Origin: Lysobacterales bacterium
GTDB lineage: Bacteria > Pseudomonadota > Gammaproteobacteria > Xanthomonadales > SZUA-36
NCBI GenBank assembly: GCA_014238945.1
Contig: JABAAB010000117.1
Span: 17,669-81,668, forward strand
DNA: 64,000 bases
Direction of reading: 5' to 3'
This document shows, in pieces, positions 1 to 10,709 of the stretch. Under the pieces are notes generated by a model that did no database searches, was not told where the DNA came from, and saw nothing but the letters and a program-made list of their open reading frames with translations. Every line of letters begins with the position of its first letter. Within the stretch, counting starts at the first letter, position 1. The position numbers were made by a program, and so were the translations under genes.

Positions 1-1078
1 ATCGGTGCGAGGCATCGGTATGCAGGCCCAGGTCCCGGGCCTTGCCCGAAATGGTCTCTGGCTTGAAATAAGCGCTTTCCAGCAGGATGTTGCGGGTAGA
101 ATCTGTCACACCGCTATCCAATCCACCCATAATACCGGCCAGCGCAACCGGCCCGTTCTCATCACAAATGGCCAGCAGACTGTCATCCAGGTCAACCTGT
201 TTTCCGTCAAGCAAGTCCAGTTTTTCTCCACAACGGCCCCTGCGTACGCTGATGTCGCCAACCAGATGATCCAGGTCAAAGGCATGCATGGGCTGTCCAA
301 GTTCAATCAGCACATAGTTGGTCGCATCCACACTGGCACTGATGCTGCGTATACCACTGCGTCTGAGTGCTTCTACCATCCATAACGGTGTTGCTGCGGT
401 GGGGTCAATACCACGGATTATTCGTCCCACATAGCGCGGGCAGTCTTCCGGATGCCCGAGACTGACATCGATCGTGTCGTCAATACCGGCTGGTACAGGA
501 CTGGCATCCGGTGGCGTAAAAACAACGTCACAGCTGGCGGAAACATCCTGTGCAATACCCTTGATGCTGAGGCAATCGGCCCGGTTGGGTGTCAGTTCGA
601 TTTCAATCGTGTGATCATCCAGTTCAAGGTACTGTCGAAGATCCAGTCCCAGCGGCGCATCGGCTGGTAATTCCATAAGCCCTGCATGGTCATCAGACAA
701 ACCCAGTTCACGTGCAGAACAGGCCATGCCGGAGGATTCGATACCCCTCAGTTTCGCTTTGCGTATTTTAAAATCATCACCAATTACCGCACCCACCCTG
801 GCCAGCGGTATTCTGATGCCCGGACGTGCATTGGGTGCACCACACACGATGGATACGGGCTCCCCTGCCCCGCTGTTGATGGTGCAGATACTCAGCTTGT
901 CGGCGTTTGGGTGATTTTCGCAATGGGTTATTTCTGCCACCACTACATCCGAAAATGATGTCGCCACGGGTTCGATCGTATCTACTTCCAGACCGGACGC
1001 GGTCAGTCGTGTGGCCAACTCATCGGTTGCCAGCTCCAGATCCACCCATTTTTTTAGCCAGTTTACGCTGAACAACAT
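1..1078 (-). CDS. pheT: Phenylalanine-tRNA ligase beta subunit, N-terminal part (cut by window edge)
   Basis: This is the beta chain of the cytosolic alpha2beta2 enzyme that charges tRNA-Phe. The ATG lies at 1078-1076 and 359 codons are visible before the window ends, against roughly 790 in the family. The translation begins MLFSVNWLKKWVDLE, followed by the EMAP/OB-type tRNA-binding domain (about residues 40-150, with NADKLSIC and VCGAPNARPG) and then the B3/B4 editing region, with RYVGRIIRGI and SVDATNYVLIELGQPMHAFD. The last visible residues, GKARDLGLHTDASHR, are a strongly conserved PheT segment. It lies 23 bp downstream of pheS on the same strand and is almost certainly co-transcribed with it. 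Nothing looks broken; the missing C-terminus is only the window boundary. Confidence 0.96.
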   Translation of the reverse strand, partial: MLFSVNWLKKWVDLELATDELATRLTASGLEVDTIEPVATSFSDVVVAEITHCENHPNADKLSICTINSGAGEPVSIVCGAPNARPGIRIPLARVGAVIGDDFKIRKAKLRGIESSGMACSARELGLSDDHAGLMELPADAPLGLDLRQYLELDDHTIEIELTPNRADCLSIKGIAQDVSASCDVVFTPPDASPVPAGIDDTIDVSLGHPEDCPRYVGRIIRGIDPTAATPLWMVEALRRSGIRSISASVDATNYVLIELGQPMHAFDLDHLVGDISVRRGRCGEKLDLLDGKQVDLDDSLLAICDENGPVALAGIMGGLDSGVTDSTRNILLESAYFKPETISGKARDLGLHTDASHR

Positions 1079-1101
1079 GTGCTTACCCTCTCCACACTGG
1101 C

Positions 1102-2172
<1,071 letters not shown>

Positions 2173-2195
2173 TTACTTATCAATCCTTGCGGATT

Positions 2196-2552
2196 TCAGC
2201 CAAGGCTTGCCTTGGCTTTTTCAGCGAGTGCGCCAAATGCAGCCAGGTCATGAACTGCCAGATCGGCCAGCACCTTGCGGTCCACCTCGATTCCGGCCTT
2301 GTTCAGACCATCCATGAAACGGCTGTAGGAAAGCCCGAACTGCCTTGCAGCAGCATTGATTCGAACGATCCACAAACGCCGAAACTGGCGCTTGCGTTGA
2401 CGACGGTCACGATATGCATATTGACCTGCCTTGGTCACCGCCTGCTTTGCTACGCGATAGACCTTGCGACGGGCACCATAGTAGCCCTTGGCCTGCTTCA
2501 GAACTTTCTTATGTCGCGAACGGGCGACAACACCACGTTTTACTCTAGCCAT
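2196..2552 (-). CDS. rplT: Large-subunit ribosomal protein bL20
   Basis: Ribosomal protein L20, 118 residues as in other bacteria, binds 23S rRNA early in 50S assembly. The sequence [16 protein letters not shown], the central [15 protein letters not shown] and the C-terminal [18 protein letters not shown] are diagnostic. An AGGAGG Shine-Dalgarno sequence lies 8-9 nt upstream of the ATG. It is 15 bp downstream of rpmI and forms the infC-rpmI-rplT operon. In E. coli, L20 represses translation of rpmI-rplT by binding the leader, and the 145-bp gap upstream of rpmI leaves room for such an operator. Confidence 0.98.
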   Translation of the reverse strand: MARVKRGVVARSRHKKVLKQAKGYYGARRKVYRVAKQAVTKAGQYAYRDRRQRKRQFRRLWIVRINAAARQFGLSYSRFMDGLNKAGIEVDRKVLADLAVHDLAAFGALAEKAKASLG

Positions 2553-2567
2553 TTTCTGATCCTCCTG

Positions 2568-2765
2568 TTATGAATAAGGCAGTAAGCGTTTGACGGTCTT
2601 CTTGTCGGCGGATGAAATTTCATCCGTGCCGCGCAAGTTGCGTTTACGCTTCTGGCTCATCTTGGTCAGAATGTGACTTTTAAATGCGTACCCACGTTTA
2701 TAATTGCCAGAGGCAGTTTTCTTGAAACGTTTGGCCGCACCCCGATTGGTTTTCATCTTGGGCAT
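2568..2765 (-). CDS. rpmI: Large-subunit ribosomal protein bL35
   Basis: Ribosomal protein L35, 65 residues and highly basic, starts [20 protein letters not shown] and contains [17 protein letters not shown], both family signatures. A GGAG Shine-Dalgarno sequence sits about 7 nt before the ATG. It lies between infC and rplT with the usual spacing. Confidence 0.98.
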   Translation of the reverse strand: MPKMKTNRGAAKRFKKTASGNYKRGYAFKSHILTKMSQKRKRNLRGTDEISSADKKTVKRLLPYS

Positions 2766-2910
2766 GGTCTACTCCATTGGGTCCTTTTCGGACCTGTTTA
2801 ATGCGTTACTCAAGCGGCCGGTGAAGTTTTTTTCCGGCGCTTTTCTTTTTGCTCAGTAACGCTTCTTCAAAATGTGACTGCAATGCAGCCACGGTAAATT
2901 TGTCAGACGA
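2766..2910 (-). promoter_or_regulatory. infC-rpmI intergenic leader, possible L20 operator
   Basis: This 145-bp untranslated segment separates infC from rpmI. On the minus strand GCCGG (around 2844) can pair with CCGGC (around 2820) across an A-rich loop. By position it corresponds to the segment where L20 autoregulates rpmI-rplT in E. coli. I could not confirm the mRNA pseudoknot by eye, so the call rests on synteny. Confidence 0.35.
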
Positions 2911-3426
2911 TCATTTCTTGACGTTGATCATCATGGTCATCTGGCGGCCTTCCATTTTGGGCATCTGTTCCACCACGGCCTCGTCAACCAGGTCATCACG
3001 GACCCGTTCCAGCATGGCGACACCAAATTCCTGGTGGGCCATTTCACGGCCGCGAAAACGCAGGGTTATCTTGACCTTGTCTCCCGCATCCAGGAAACGG
3101 CGTACATTGCGCATCTTGACCAGGTAATCGGCAACCTCGGTACCGGGTCTGAACTTGACCTCCTTGACATGCGTTATCTTTTGCTTTTTCTTTGCCGCCT
3201 GTCCTTTCTTGGCCTGTTCGAACCGGTATTTACCATAATCCATCACCCTGCAAACCGGTGGTTCGGCATTGGGTGCAATTTCTACCAGGTCCATACCGGC
3301 TTCTCTCGCCAGTCCCATTCCCTCATCAGTGCTCATGATCCCGGCCTGTTCGCCGTGTTGATTAATCACCCTGATTTTCGGCGCGATAATGTCCCCGTTA
3401 CGCCGAGTTTCTTTTTTCGATGCGAT
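2911..3426 (-). CDS. infC: Translation initiation factor IF-3, AUC start codon
   Basis: IF-3 binds the 30S subunit and proofreads start-codon and initiator-tRNA pairing. The core ([52 protein letters not shown]) is unmistakable. The first ATG or GTG in frame is a GTG at 3369, which would remove about 19 conserved N-terminal residues. Reading further upstream gives [19 protein letters not shown], the standard IF-3 N-terminus, preceded by ATC at 3426-3424. An AGGAG Shine-Dalgarno sequence lies 8 nt upstream of that ATC. I therefore place the start at ATC, giving 171 residues. Non-AUG starts (AUU in E. coli, AUC in Myxococcus) underlie infC autoregulation. thrS ends 14 bp upstream. Confidence 0.93.
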   Translation of the reverse strand: MASKKETRRNGDIIAPKIRVINQHGEQAGIMSTDEGMGLAREAGMDLVEIAPNAEPPVCRVMDYGKYRFEQAKKGQAAKKKQKITHVKEVKFRPGTEVADYLVKMRNVRRFLDAGDKVKITLRFRGREMAHQEFGVAMLERVRDDLVDEAVVEQMPKMEGRQMTMMINVKK

Positions 3427-3440
3427 GTTAAATTCTCCTG

Positions 3441-5360
3441 TCAGTCAAATGTTCGGCCCCGCCGGGTCACGTCACTTTTCAAATGTGCCGCAAAGGATTC
3501 GAGATCCATGCTGCCGAGGTTCTCACCACCCCGGCTACGCACTGCAACAGTTCCCTCTTCGACCTCGCGGTCTCCCACCACCAGCAAATAGGGAACTCTG
3601 CTTAAAGTGTGATGGCGGATTTTAAAGCCGATCTTCTCATTTCTCAAGTCCAAATCGACCCGGAAGCCTTTATTTTCAAGGGATTCGGCAATTTCTTTAC
3701 ATCTTTCGTCCTGGCGGTCGGTAATATTCAGCACCACGGCCTGAACGGGTGCGAGCCAAACGGGCATCTTGCCGGCATAGTTTTCAATCAAAATTCCGAT
3801 GAACCGTTCCAGTGATCCCAGGATGGCGCGATGCAACATTGCCGGAGTCTGACGCGAGCTATCCTCGGTTACATATTCGGCACCAAGACGCCCGGGCATG
3901 AAAAAGTCCAGTTGCAGGGTCCCGCACTGCCAGACACGACCGATGGTGTCCTTGAGAGAGAAATCAATCTTGGGACCATAGAAGGCTCCGTCACCCGGAT
4001 TCTCACGGTATTCAATACCACTTTCATTAAGGGCCGCCGCCAGCGCCTGTTCTGCCTGGTCCCACTGCGAATCATCACCGATGCGCTCTTCGGGGCGGGT
4101 GGACAATTCGACCATCACTTCTTCAAAACCAAAATCACGGTACACACTATAAAGTAAGGACAGGAACGACGTGGCCTCACCCTGCACCTGTTCCGGGGTA
4201 CAGAAAATGTGTGCATCATCCTGTGTGAATGCCCTGACGCGCATCAACCCGTGTAGTGCACCGGAGGCCTCGTTGCGATGACAGGAACCAAACTCTGACA
4301 TCCTCATCGGCAGGTCACGGTAGCTGTGCAGACCCTGGTTGAATATCTGCAGATGACAGGGACAGTTCATAGGCTTGATCGCGTAGGTGCGGTTCTCTGC
4401 CTCGGTGATGAACATGTTGTCAATAAATTTCTCAGCATGACCCGATTTCTGCCACAGGCTGATATCGACAATTTCAGGTGTATTGACTTCCTGGTAGCCT
4501 GCCCGTCGCAGACGATTGCGTATGTAGTTCTTGACCTGGGTATAGATTATCCAGCCATGGTCATGCCAGAAGACCATGCCGGGTGCCTCTTCCTGGAAAT
4601 GGAACAGGTCCAGTTGTCTGCCGATACGCCGGTGGTCCCGTTTTTCTGCTTCTTCCATGCGAAACAGATACGCCTTCAATTCTTTCTTGCTGGCCCATGC
4701 AGTACCGTAAATTCGCTGCAACATCTCATTGTTGCTGTCACCACGCCAGTATGCGCCAGCCAACTTGGTCAGTTTAAACTGACCCAGGTGTGACGTGTTG
4801 GGCACATGGGGTCCACGACACAGGTCAATGAACTCGGCCTGCTGATAAAGAGACAATTCATCACCTTCCGGAATGGACTCGATAATCTGAGCCTTGTACT
4901 CCTCACCCTTCTGACGGAAAAACTGTATTGCTTCACCACGTTTCATCACCGTGCGGGCAACCGGCAGCGCATCCTTGACCAGACGTCTCATTTCGCTGGC
5001 GATCCTGTCCAGGTCCTCGGGTTTGAATCCGGGTGGGTAGGCGAAGTCGTAATAGAATCCGTTTTCGATCACCGGACCGATGGTGACCTGTGCGTCGGGA
5101 AACACACGCTGGACCGCCTGCGCAAGCAAATGTGCGGTGGAATGCCGGATAATTTCCAGGCCTGCTTCGTCTCTGGAGGTAATAATACGTAAACCGGAGT
5201 CGTCTGCGATCTCGAAGGATGCATCAACGAGTCGACCATCCACCTCTCCCGCCAGCGTTGCTTTTGCCAGGCCCGGGCCAATATCGGCCGCCACATCCAT
5301 GATCGTGACCGCCTGATCAAATTGTCGCTGGCTTCCATCAGGAAGCGTAATTACTGGCAT
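3441..5360 (-). CDS. thrS: Threonine-tRNA ligase
   Basis: This is threonyl-tRNA synthetase, 639 residues, full length. Domains in order are an N-terminal TGS domain ([15 protein letters not shown] onward), the editing domain with [11 protein letters not shown] and [12 protein letters not shown], the class II catalytic core with [12 protein letters not shown] and [13 protein letters not shown] zinc and substrate residues (here [19 protein letters not shown]), and a C-terminal anticodon-binding domain ([24 protein letters not shown]). The ATG at 5360 follows a weak GAGAG. It is the first gene of the thrS-infC-rpmI-rplT-pheST run, all on the minus strand with short gaps. Confidence 0.98.
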   Translation of the reverse strand: MPVITLPDGSQRQFDQAVTIMDVAADIGPGLAKATLAGEVDGRLVDASFEIADDSGLRIITSRDEAGLEIIRHSTAHLLAQAVQRVFPDAQVTIGPVIENGFYYDFAYPPGFKPEDLDRIASEMRRLVKDALPVARTVMKRGEAIQFFRQKGEEYKAQIIESIPEGDELSLYQQAEFIDLCRGPHVPNTSHLGQFKLTKLAGAYWRGDSNNEMLQRIYGTAWASKKELKAYLFRMEEAEKRDHRRIGRQLDLFHFQEEAPGMVFWHDHGWIIYTQVKNYIRNRLRRAGYQEVNTPEIVDISLWQKSGHAEKFIDNMFITEAENRTYAIKPMNCPCHLQIFNQGLHSYRDLPMRMSEFGSCHRNEASGALHGLMRVRAFTQDDAHIFCTPEQVQGEATSFLSLLYSVYRDFGFEEVMVELSTRPEERIGDDSQWDQAEQALAAALNESGIEYRENPGDGAFYGPKIDFSLKDTIGRVWQCGTLQLDFFMPGRLGAEYVTEDSSRQTPAMLHRAILGSLERFIGILIENYAGKMPVWLAPVQAVVLNITDRQDERCKEIAESLENKGFRVDLDLRNEKIGFKIRHHTLSRVPYLLVVGDREVEEGTVAVRSRGGENLGSMDLESFAAHLKSDVTRRGRTFD

Positions 5361-5523
5361 CGCACTCTCACAAACTCACTTTTACGGGACCGGATAACAG
5401 GTGCCGGCAGGCAATATCAACAAGCCCTAAAACAAAGGACGCATAGCGCCCTGACGGTTGCATTATTGTACGCGCGAACCGGCTCGCATCCTACTCTTTT
5501 TAACAGGAAAAACCGTGAAAAGG

Positions 5524-5598
5524 TGGTGGGCACGACTGGGATCGAACCAGTGACTCCTGCCATGTCAAGGCAGTGCTCTACCGCTGAGCTACGCGCCC
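5524..5598 (-). tRNA. tRNA-Val (anticodon GAC)
   Basis: The minus strand folds as a complete cloverleaf. The acceptor GGGCGCG pairs with CGTGCCC (one G-U), the D arm is GCTC/GAGC, and the anticodon stem CTGCC/GGCAG encloses TTGACAT, so the anticodon is GAC. The T arm is ACTGG-TTCGATC-CCAGT, the discriminator is A, and CCA is encoded. Length is 75 nt. It stands alone upstream of thrS on the same strand. Just upstream, CCCTGG and CCAGGG (about 5610-5630) can form a small hairpin. Confidence 0.96.
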
Positions 5599-5683
5599 CC
5601 AAAACCGACCCTGGCAAGCAATCACCAGGGGCGCGCAAGATACCACAGGCGTGGGTCCGGTCTCAACCTAATTAAGAGACAAT

Positions 5684-5955
5684 GTCATCCCGGGGCTGCG
5701 GGTAGCAGTACCCGGGACCTCCGTGCGTTCGCAGAGCATTGAAGTAGTGCAATTGTTTCAGGCTGCGGCAGCGTTGGGAAATTTCCGCGTTCGCGGGAAC
5801 GACGCTGGGTTGTGGCACCGTCATCCCGGGGCTGCGGGGAACAGAACCCGGGCCCTCCGAGCGTTCGCAGAGCGTAAGGCAGTGCAATTGTTTCAGATTA
5901 CGACAGCGTCAGGAGATTCCCGCTTTCGCGGGAACAACGTTGGGGGGGCGCGGGA
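5684..5955. repeat. Two tandem copies of a ~136-bp palindromic intergenic repeat
   Basis: Copy 1 starts at 5684 and copy 2 at 5820, both with GTCATCCCGGGGCTGCGGG. Each carries a first hairpin (CCCGGG-type arms around GCTGCGGG), the shared block GCGTTCGCAGAGC, the shared block GTGCAATTGTTTCAG, and a final palindrome of the form TTCCCGCTTTCGCGGGAA. I estimate about 80% identity by eye. The final palindrome resembles GGGAAT-type short repeats found between genes in many proteobacteria. The rest of the 710-bp gap from thrS (5361) to dnaE (6071) holds only the tRNA. Confidence 0.8.
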
Positions 5956-6070
5956 ATGATGGCTCCTGAACTGCACCTGTTCCCGAATCGTAAAAAACCC
6001 TTTCGAACCCACTCCCACACAGTCATAATAAACACTTCCTCTGACCTGATTTATCCGGTAGAAAGATCTC

Positions 6071-9000
6071 ATGCCACAACCCTTTGTCCACCTGCACCTG
6101 CATACTGAATATTCACTGGTGGACAGTACCCTCAAATTGAAGGAACTGATTGCGCGTGTGTGTGATCTGGATATGCCGGCGGTAGCGGTTACCGATCAGT
6201 TCAATTTGTTCGCGCTGGTCAAGTTTTACCGGGCTGCCCTGTCTGCCGGTATCAAGCCGATCGTGGGTGCGGATGTACTGGTCCACAACCCCACCGAAAC
6301 CGACAATGTGGAACGCCTGGTGCTGTTGTGTCAGAACCGGGAAGGCTACCTCAATCTGTGCCAGTTGCTCAGTATGGGTTACCAGCAGGGCCAGCAATTG
6401 GGCATCCCCTATCTGCACAGGGACTGGATCGCACGTCATTCGGCTGGACTCATTGCCCTTTCCGGTGGCCGTGAAGGCGATGTTGGCCAGGCCCTGATCA
6501 ACCAGCACCCCAAGCGGGCGAGGCAGCTTGCCCTGGGCTGGATGCGTGACTTCAAGGACCGTTATTACCTGGAGATCCAACGCACTGGCCGCGAACAGGA
6601 ATCACGTCATGAACGCCACGCCCTGCAACTGGCTGCCGAGCTCGGATTACCGGTCGTCGCCAGCAATGATGTCCGTTTTCTAACCCGTGATGATTTTCCT
6701 GCACACGAGGCACGTGTGTGCATCCACGATGGCCGCCTGCTTTCGGACAAACGGCGTGAAGTTCGTTATTCAAAAGAGCAATATCTGAAGAGCCCCGAAG
6801 AAATGTCAGCATTGTTCTCCGACCTGCCTGAGGCACTGGAAAATTCATCCGAATTGGCCAAGCGCTGCAATCTGGAACTCGAATTCGGAGAATATTTCCT
6901 GCCAGACTTCCCCACACCGGATGGTGAGAGTGTCGAAGAGTACTTAAAAAAGGCGTCAATGAAAGGACTCTCGAAACGTCTTAACAGCCATGGACCGGCA
7001 CTCGACTTCACCGATGACGACTATCGTGAACGACTCGAACTGGAACTCACCGTAATCAACAATATGGGCTTTCCCGGTTACTTCCTGATCGTTGCAGACT
7101 TTATCCACTGGGCGAAAAACAATGCCATCCCGGTTGGCCCCGGACGCGGTTCAGGTGCAGGCTCACTGGTCGCCTACGCGTTGGAGATCACCGATCTCGA
7201 TCCATTGCAATATGACCTGCTGTTCGAGCGGTTTCTGAATCCTGAACGTATATCCATGCCTGATTTTGACGTAGATTTCTGCATGGAAAAACGTGACCTG
7301 GTCATCGATTATGTCTCTGAGACCTATGGACGCGACCAGGTTAGCCAGATCATCACCTACGGCACCATGGCCGCCAAGGCCGTGGTTCGAGACTGTGGCA
7401 GGGTACTCGGTCATGGCTATGGATTTGTGGACAGCATTGCCAAGCTTGTGCCGATGGAACTGGGTATTACCTTGGAAAAAGCCCTGCACCAGGAGGCCGA
7501 ACTCAAAAGACGCTACGACGAAGAGGAAGACACCCGCGGTTTACTGGACCTGGCCATGTCATTGGAAGGATTGACTCGCAATGCGGGCCGTCACGCCGGC
7601 GGTGTTGTGATCGCGCCATCGCCCTTGACCGATTTTGCACCTTTGTTTTGCGAGCCCGGTGGCAGCAGCGTGGTCACACAGTTTGACAAGGACGATGTGG
7701 AAACCATTGGCCTGGTCAAATTCGACTTTCTCGGGTTGCGTACCCTGACCATTATTGACTGGGCGTTAAAAGCCATAAACCAGCAATTGCTGAGGGATGG
7801 ATCAGAACCCATCGTACTGGAAGAACTGCCATTGGCAGACACTAAAACCTTCCAGCTATTACAGGACTGCCAGACCACTGCTGTTTTCCAGTTGGAATCC
7901 AGCGGCATGAAGGACCTGATCAGGAAACTTCAGCCGGACACTTTTGATGAAATCATCGCCCTGGTCGCATTGTTCAGACCGGGACCACTCGAATCCGGTA
8001 TGGTCGGCGATTACATCGACCGTAAACATGGTCGTGCAGTCGTCAGTTATCCCCACAAGGACCTGGAACATATATTGCGCCCAACTTACGGTGTGATCCT
8101 CTACCAGGAGCAGGTGATGCAGATTGCCCAGGTACTTGCCGGTTACACCCTGGGTGATGCCGACATCCTGAGACGTGCCATGGGTAAGAAGAAGGCCTCG
8201 GAAATGGCCAAGCAGCGGTTGGTATTCGTCGATGGGGCAACCAGTCAGGAACGGGGCGTCAGTGATGACCTGGCAAACTATATTTTTGACCAGATGGAGA
8301 CCTTTGCCGGCTATGGTTTCAACAAATCCCATTCCGCCGCCTATGCACTGATCGCCTACCAGACCGCCTATCTGAAGACCCACTACCCGGCGGCCTTCAT
8401 GGCGGCCGTGTTATCGGCTGATATGGACAACACGGACAAGATCGCCGGCTTCATCCGTGAATGCGAAAACATGAAACTGGTCATTGAACCACCCGACATC
8501 AACCATTCCAGTTATGCCTTCAGAATGATTGATACCGACACCATCCGCTATGGTCTGGGTGCAATCAAGGGTATCGGCAGTGCTGCCATTGACTACATCG
8601 AGGCAGACCATAAAGCCAACGGGACTTACCAAAGCCTGGATGATTTCTGCAATCGCATGGACCTGAAAAAGGCCAACAAGCGTGCCATGGAGACACTGGT
8701 ACGATCAGGCGCAATGGATTCACTGGACCCCGATGCCAATCGGGCGCTTCTTTTTCACGACCTGCCGCGTTGCACCCACGCCGCCGAGCAATCGCAGCGT
8801 GACCAGGAAGCGGGCCAGGGAGACATGTTTGGAACCATGCCGGTTGCAAGCGTCACCCGCGTAACGGAACGCGCCGATGTGAGCCCCTGGCCGGAACTGC
8901 AACAGCTACAGGCTGAAAAGGACTCGCTTGGCCTGTACCTGAGTGGTCACCCGGTCAAGGTGCATTACCGGGATATCCGAAAGTTCACCACCTGCCAACT

Positions 9001-9538
9001 GGGAGACGTGCACCGGAGAATACCGAGGGACGGTCAAAACCGCCGGGGTGTGAGTATGACAATTGCGGCACTGGTGACCTCTCTGAGACGCCGTACCGCA
9101 CGGGGGCATTTTATTGCCATTGAAGACCACAGCGGCAGGATGGATGTGTTTCTGTCCAACGAAGCGTTTTCCACCTACGCCGACCTGATGAAAAAAGACG
9201 AGATCGTCGTTATTGAAGGCAATACCGTGGCCGATGATTTCACCGGCAGTTACCGGATCTCGGCAAATCACATCATGTCCCTGGCAGATGCAAAGGCCCG
9301 CTTTGCACGGGGGGTCAACATTGTGGTTTCAGGCCCCGACAATCAATTGTGTGCCGCGCTCACCTCCACTTTTAATCCGTATCAAAACGGATCGGCACCG
9401 GTTTATATTCATTATAGAAATCAGCGTGCGCGGGCCAGCCTGGAATTGGGCAGGGCCTGGACCGTCAAACCCTGTGAGGAACTGATAGCGGCCCTGAATG
9501 AACTCGAATCAGTCAAGCAGGCCAGTCTTCACTACTGA
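6071..9538 (+). CDS. dnaE: DNA polymerase III subunit alpha
   Basis: This is the replicative polymerase catalytic subunit, 1155 residues, close to the 1160 of E. coli. Order: PHP domain with FVHLHLHTEYSLVDS at the N-terminus; polymerase core with GPGRGSGAGSLVAYAL and the catalytic palm motif PDFDVDFCMEKR (about 397-408); fingers and beta-binding region with FAGYGFNKSHSAAYALIAYQ; a helix-hairpin-helix section (GLGAIKGIGSAAID); and a C-terminal OB fold (about 985-1070). The ATG follows AGAAAGATCTC. It is a single gene on the plus strand, with the palindromic repeat pair upstream and a convergent lytic transglycosylase 30 bp downstream. Confidence 0.98.
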   Translation: MPQPFVHLHLHTEYSLVDSTLKLKELIARVCDLDMPAVAVTDQFNLFALVKFYRAALSAGIKPIVGADVLVHNPTETDNVERLVLLCQNREGYLNLCQLLSMGYQQGQQLGIPYLHRDWIARHSAGLIALSGGREGDVGQALINQHPKRARQLALGWMRDFKDRYYLEIQRTGREQESRHERHALQLAAELGLPVVASNDVRFLTRDDFPAHEARVCIHDGRLLSDKRREVRYSKEQYLKSPEEMSALFSDLPEALENSSELAKRCNLELEFGEYFLPDFPTPDGESVEEYLKKASMKGLSKRLNSHGPALDFTDDDYRERLELELTVINNMGFPGYFLIVADFIHWAKNNAIPVGPGRGSGAGSLVAYALEITDLDPLQYDLLFERFLNPERISMPDFDVDFCMEKRDLVIDYVSETYGRDQVSQIITYGTMAAKAVVRDCGRVLGHGYGFVDSIAKLVPMELGITLEKALHQEAELKRRYDEEEDTRGLLDLAMSLEGLTRNAGRHAGGVVIAPSPLTDFAPLFCEPGGSSVVTQFDKDDVETIGLVKFDFLGLRTLTIIDWALKAINQQLLRDGSEPIVLEELPLADTKTFQLLQDCQTTAVFQLESSGMKDLIRKLQPDTFDEIIALVALFRPGPLESGMVGDYIDRKHGRAVVSYPHKDLEHILRPTYGVILYQEQVMQIAQVLAGYTLGDADILRRAMGKKKASEMAKQRLVFVDGATSQERGVSDDLANYIFDQMETFAGYGFNKSHSAAYALIAYQTAYLKTHYPAAFMAAVLSADMDNTDKIAGFIRECENMKLVIEPPDINHSSYAFRMIDTDTIRYGLGAIKGIGSAAIDYIEADHKANGTYQSLDDFCNRMDLKKANKRAMETLVRSGAMDSLDPDANRALLFHDLPRCTHAAEQSQRDQEAGQGDMFGTMPVASVTRVTERADVSPWPELQQLQAEKDSLGLYLSGHPVKVHYRDIRKFTTCQLGDVHRRIPRDGQNRRGVSMTIAALVTSLRRRTARGHFIAIEDHSGRMDVFLSNEAFSTYADLMKKDEIVVIEGNTVADDFTGSYRISANHIMSLADAKARFARGVNIVVSGPDNQLCAALTSTFNPYQNGSAPVYIHYRNQRARASLELGRAWTVKPCEELIAALNELESVKQASLHY

Positions 9539-9568
9539 CTGGCGAAACACCGGCCAAAAAGCCAGATA

Positions 9569-10210
9569 TCAGTTTCTGCCGTCACCGTAGCGCCGGTACA
9601 GGATCCTGACACGCTTCACATAGTTTCGGGTTTCTTTGTAGGGAGGAACACCTCCGTATTCACGTACCGCACCGGGACCGGCATTATATGCCGCAGTGGC
9701 CAGTTCAACGTCGTAACCAAATTCGTCCATCAAGCGTGCGAGGTGCCTGGTGCCGCCTTCAATATTGCTCACTGGGTTGAACGCATCCGCTATCTGCAGC
9801 TCTTTCTGGGTCGCAGGCATCAATTGCATCAATCCCTGGGCCCCACGTGGTGACAGGGCATCGGACTGGTAGGCAGACTCCGCGTGAATAATGGCCCGGA
9901 TCAAAGACTCATCCATACCGGTATCCCTGGCAGCCCCACGGATTTCGTCTGCGAATGCCTGCCGGTTGAGCGGTATGCGCTCCCAGTCCAATTGCCCGCA
10001 ACTGGGGTCCGATGCGTAACATGGAAAGGAAAAAGTCGTGACATTTTGTTGCCCGGCGGGCCGCACGTTGGTGTAATGAACCACACCATCGGCGTCAGTG
10101 AATTTGTACATCTCGGCATTAGCCGCCCTGTCTGTCCCGAACAAGAACAGGAACGGCAACAGGAACAGCAAAACGACTTTCGCGCTTTTGCTGTGCGGCG
10201 TTTTGTTCAT
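9569..10210 (-). CDS. Secreted lytic murein transglycosylase with DUF4124-like N-terminus
   Basis: This is a predicted periplasmic or outer-membrane lytic transglycosylase cleaving the MurNAc-GlcNAc bond of peptidoglycan. I start it at the ATG at 10210, which begins a signal peptide (MNKTPHSKSAKVV, then a LLFLLPFLFLF core ending near ANA). The longer open frame upstream runs through msrA and is not used. Residues about 34-60 (EMYKFTDADGVVHYTN) resemble DUF4124. The SLT domain follows: IRAIIHAESAYQ with the catalytic Glu, ALSPRGAQGLMQLMPAT, and ATAAYNAGPGAVREYGG. Length is 213 residues. It is 1 bp downstream of msrA. Confidence 0.88.
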   Translation of the reverse strand: MNKTPHSKSAKVVLLFLLPFLFLFGTDRAANAEMYKFTDADGVVHYTNVRPAGQQNVTTFSFPCYASDPSCGQLDWERIPLNRQAFADEIRGAARDTGMDESLIRAIIHAESAYQSDALSPRGAQGLMQLMPATQKELQIADAFNPVSNIEGGTRHLARLMDEFGYDVELATAAYNAGPGAVREYGGVPPYKETRNYVKRVRILYRRYGDGRN

Positions 10211-10211
10211 T

Positions 10212-10709
10212 TCAAATGGCGCACATGCCCAGACCGTTTTTCTCAAGATAGCGCTGGTGATACTCTTCCGCACGCCAAAAGGTGTCTGCCGCCACCACCT
10301 GGGTGACAACCGGTTGTGACCAGCGTCCTGACCGCTCGAGTTCAATGATTGCCTCGCGGGCAGCCCGATGCTGATCATCATCATGAAAAAACACCACCGA
10401 ACGGTACTGACTGCCTATGTCCGGCCCCTGCCGATTGATAGTTGTCGGGTTGTGCATATCAAAAAAAAGGGTCAGCAGCGTTTCATATGCCAGTTTGTCC
10501 GGGTCAAATCGAACCTGTACAACTTCGGCATGGCCGGTGTTGCCACTGCAGACACCCCGGTAGGTTGGTTCCTGGATTGCACCACCCATGTATCCGGATG
10601 TGGCTTCCGTAACACCCGGCAATTCGCGGAAGCGTTGTTCGACTCCCCAGAAACAACCGGCGCCAAAAGTTGCGATCCCATCATTATGCTTCAATTCGTT
10701 TGCTGTCAT
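10212..10709 (-). CDS. msrA: Peptide-methionine (S)-S-oxide reductase
   Basis: MsrA reduces methionine-S-sulfoxide in proteins. The sequence has the catalytic GCFWGVEQRF motif near residue 18, then SGYMGG, GHAEVVQVRFDP, FFDMHNPTTINRQGPDIGSQYRS and EEYHQRYLEKNG, all typical. Length is 165 residues, a single-domain MsrA without MsrB fusion. Its ATG overlaps the tesB stop by 4 bp and its stop sits directly before the lytic transglycosylase start, so the three genes probably form one transcript. Confidence 0.96.
   Translation of the reverse strand: MTANELKHNDGIATFGAGCFWGVEQRFRELPGVTEATSGYMGGAIQEPTYRGVCSGNTGHAEVVQVRFDPDKLAYETLLTLFFDMHNPTTINRQGPDIGSQYRSVVFFHDDDQHRAAREAIIELERSGRWSQPVVTQVVAADTFWRAEEYHQRYLEKNGLGMCAI

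Noticed and set aside
5684..5955. CRISPR array
   Set aside because: Two long diverged copies without regular short repeats or unique spacers; better described as an intergenic palindromic repeat.
9540..9567. Short CTGGC/GCCAG pairing between dnaE and the lytic transglycosylase
   Set aside because: Only 5 bp with a long loop and no T-run; too weak to call a terminator.
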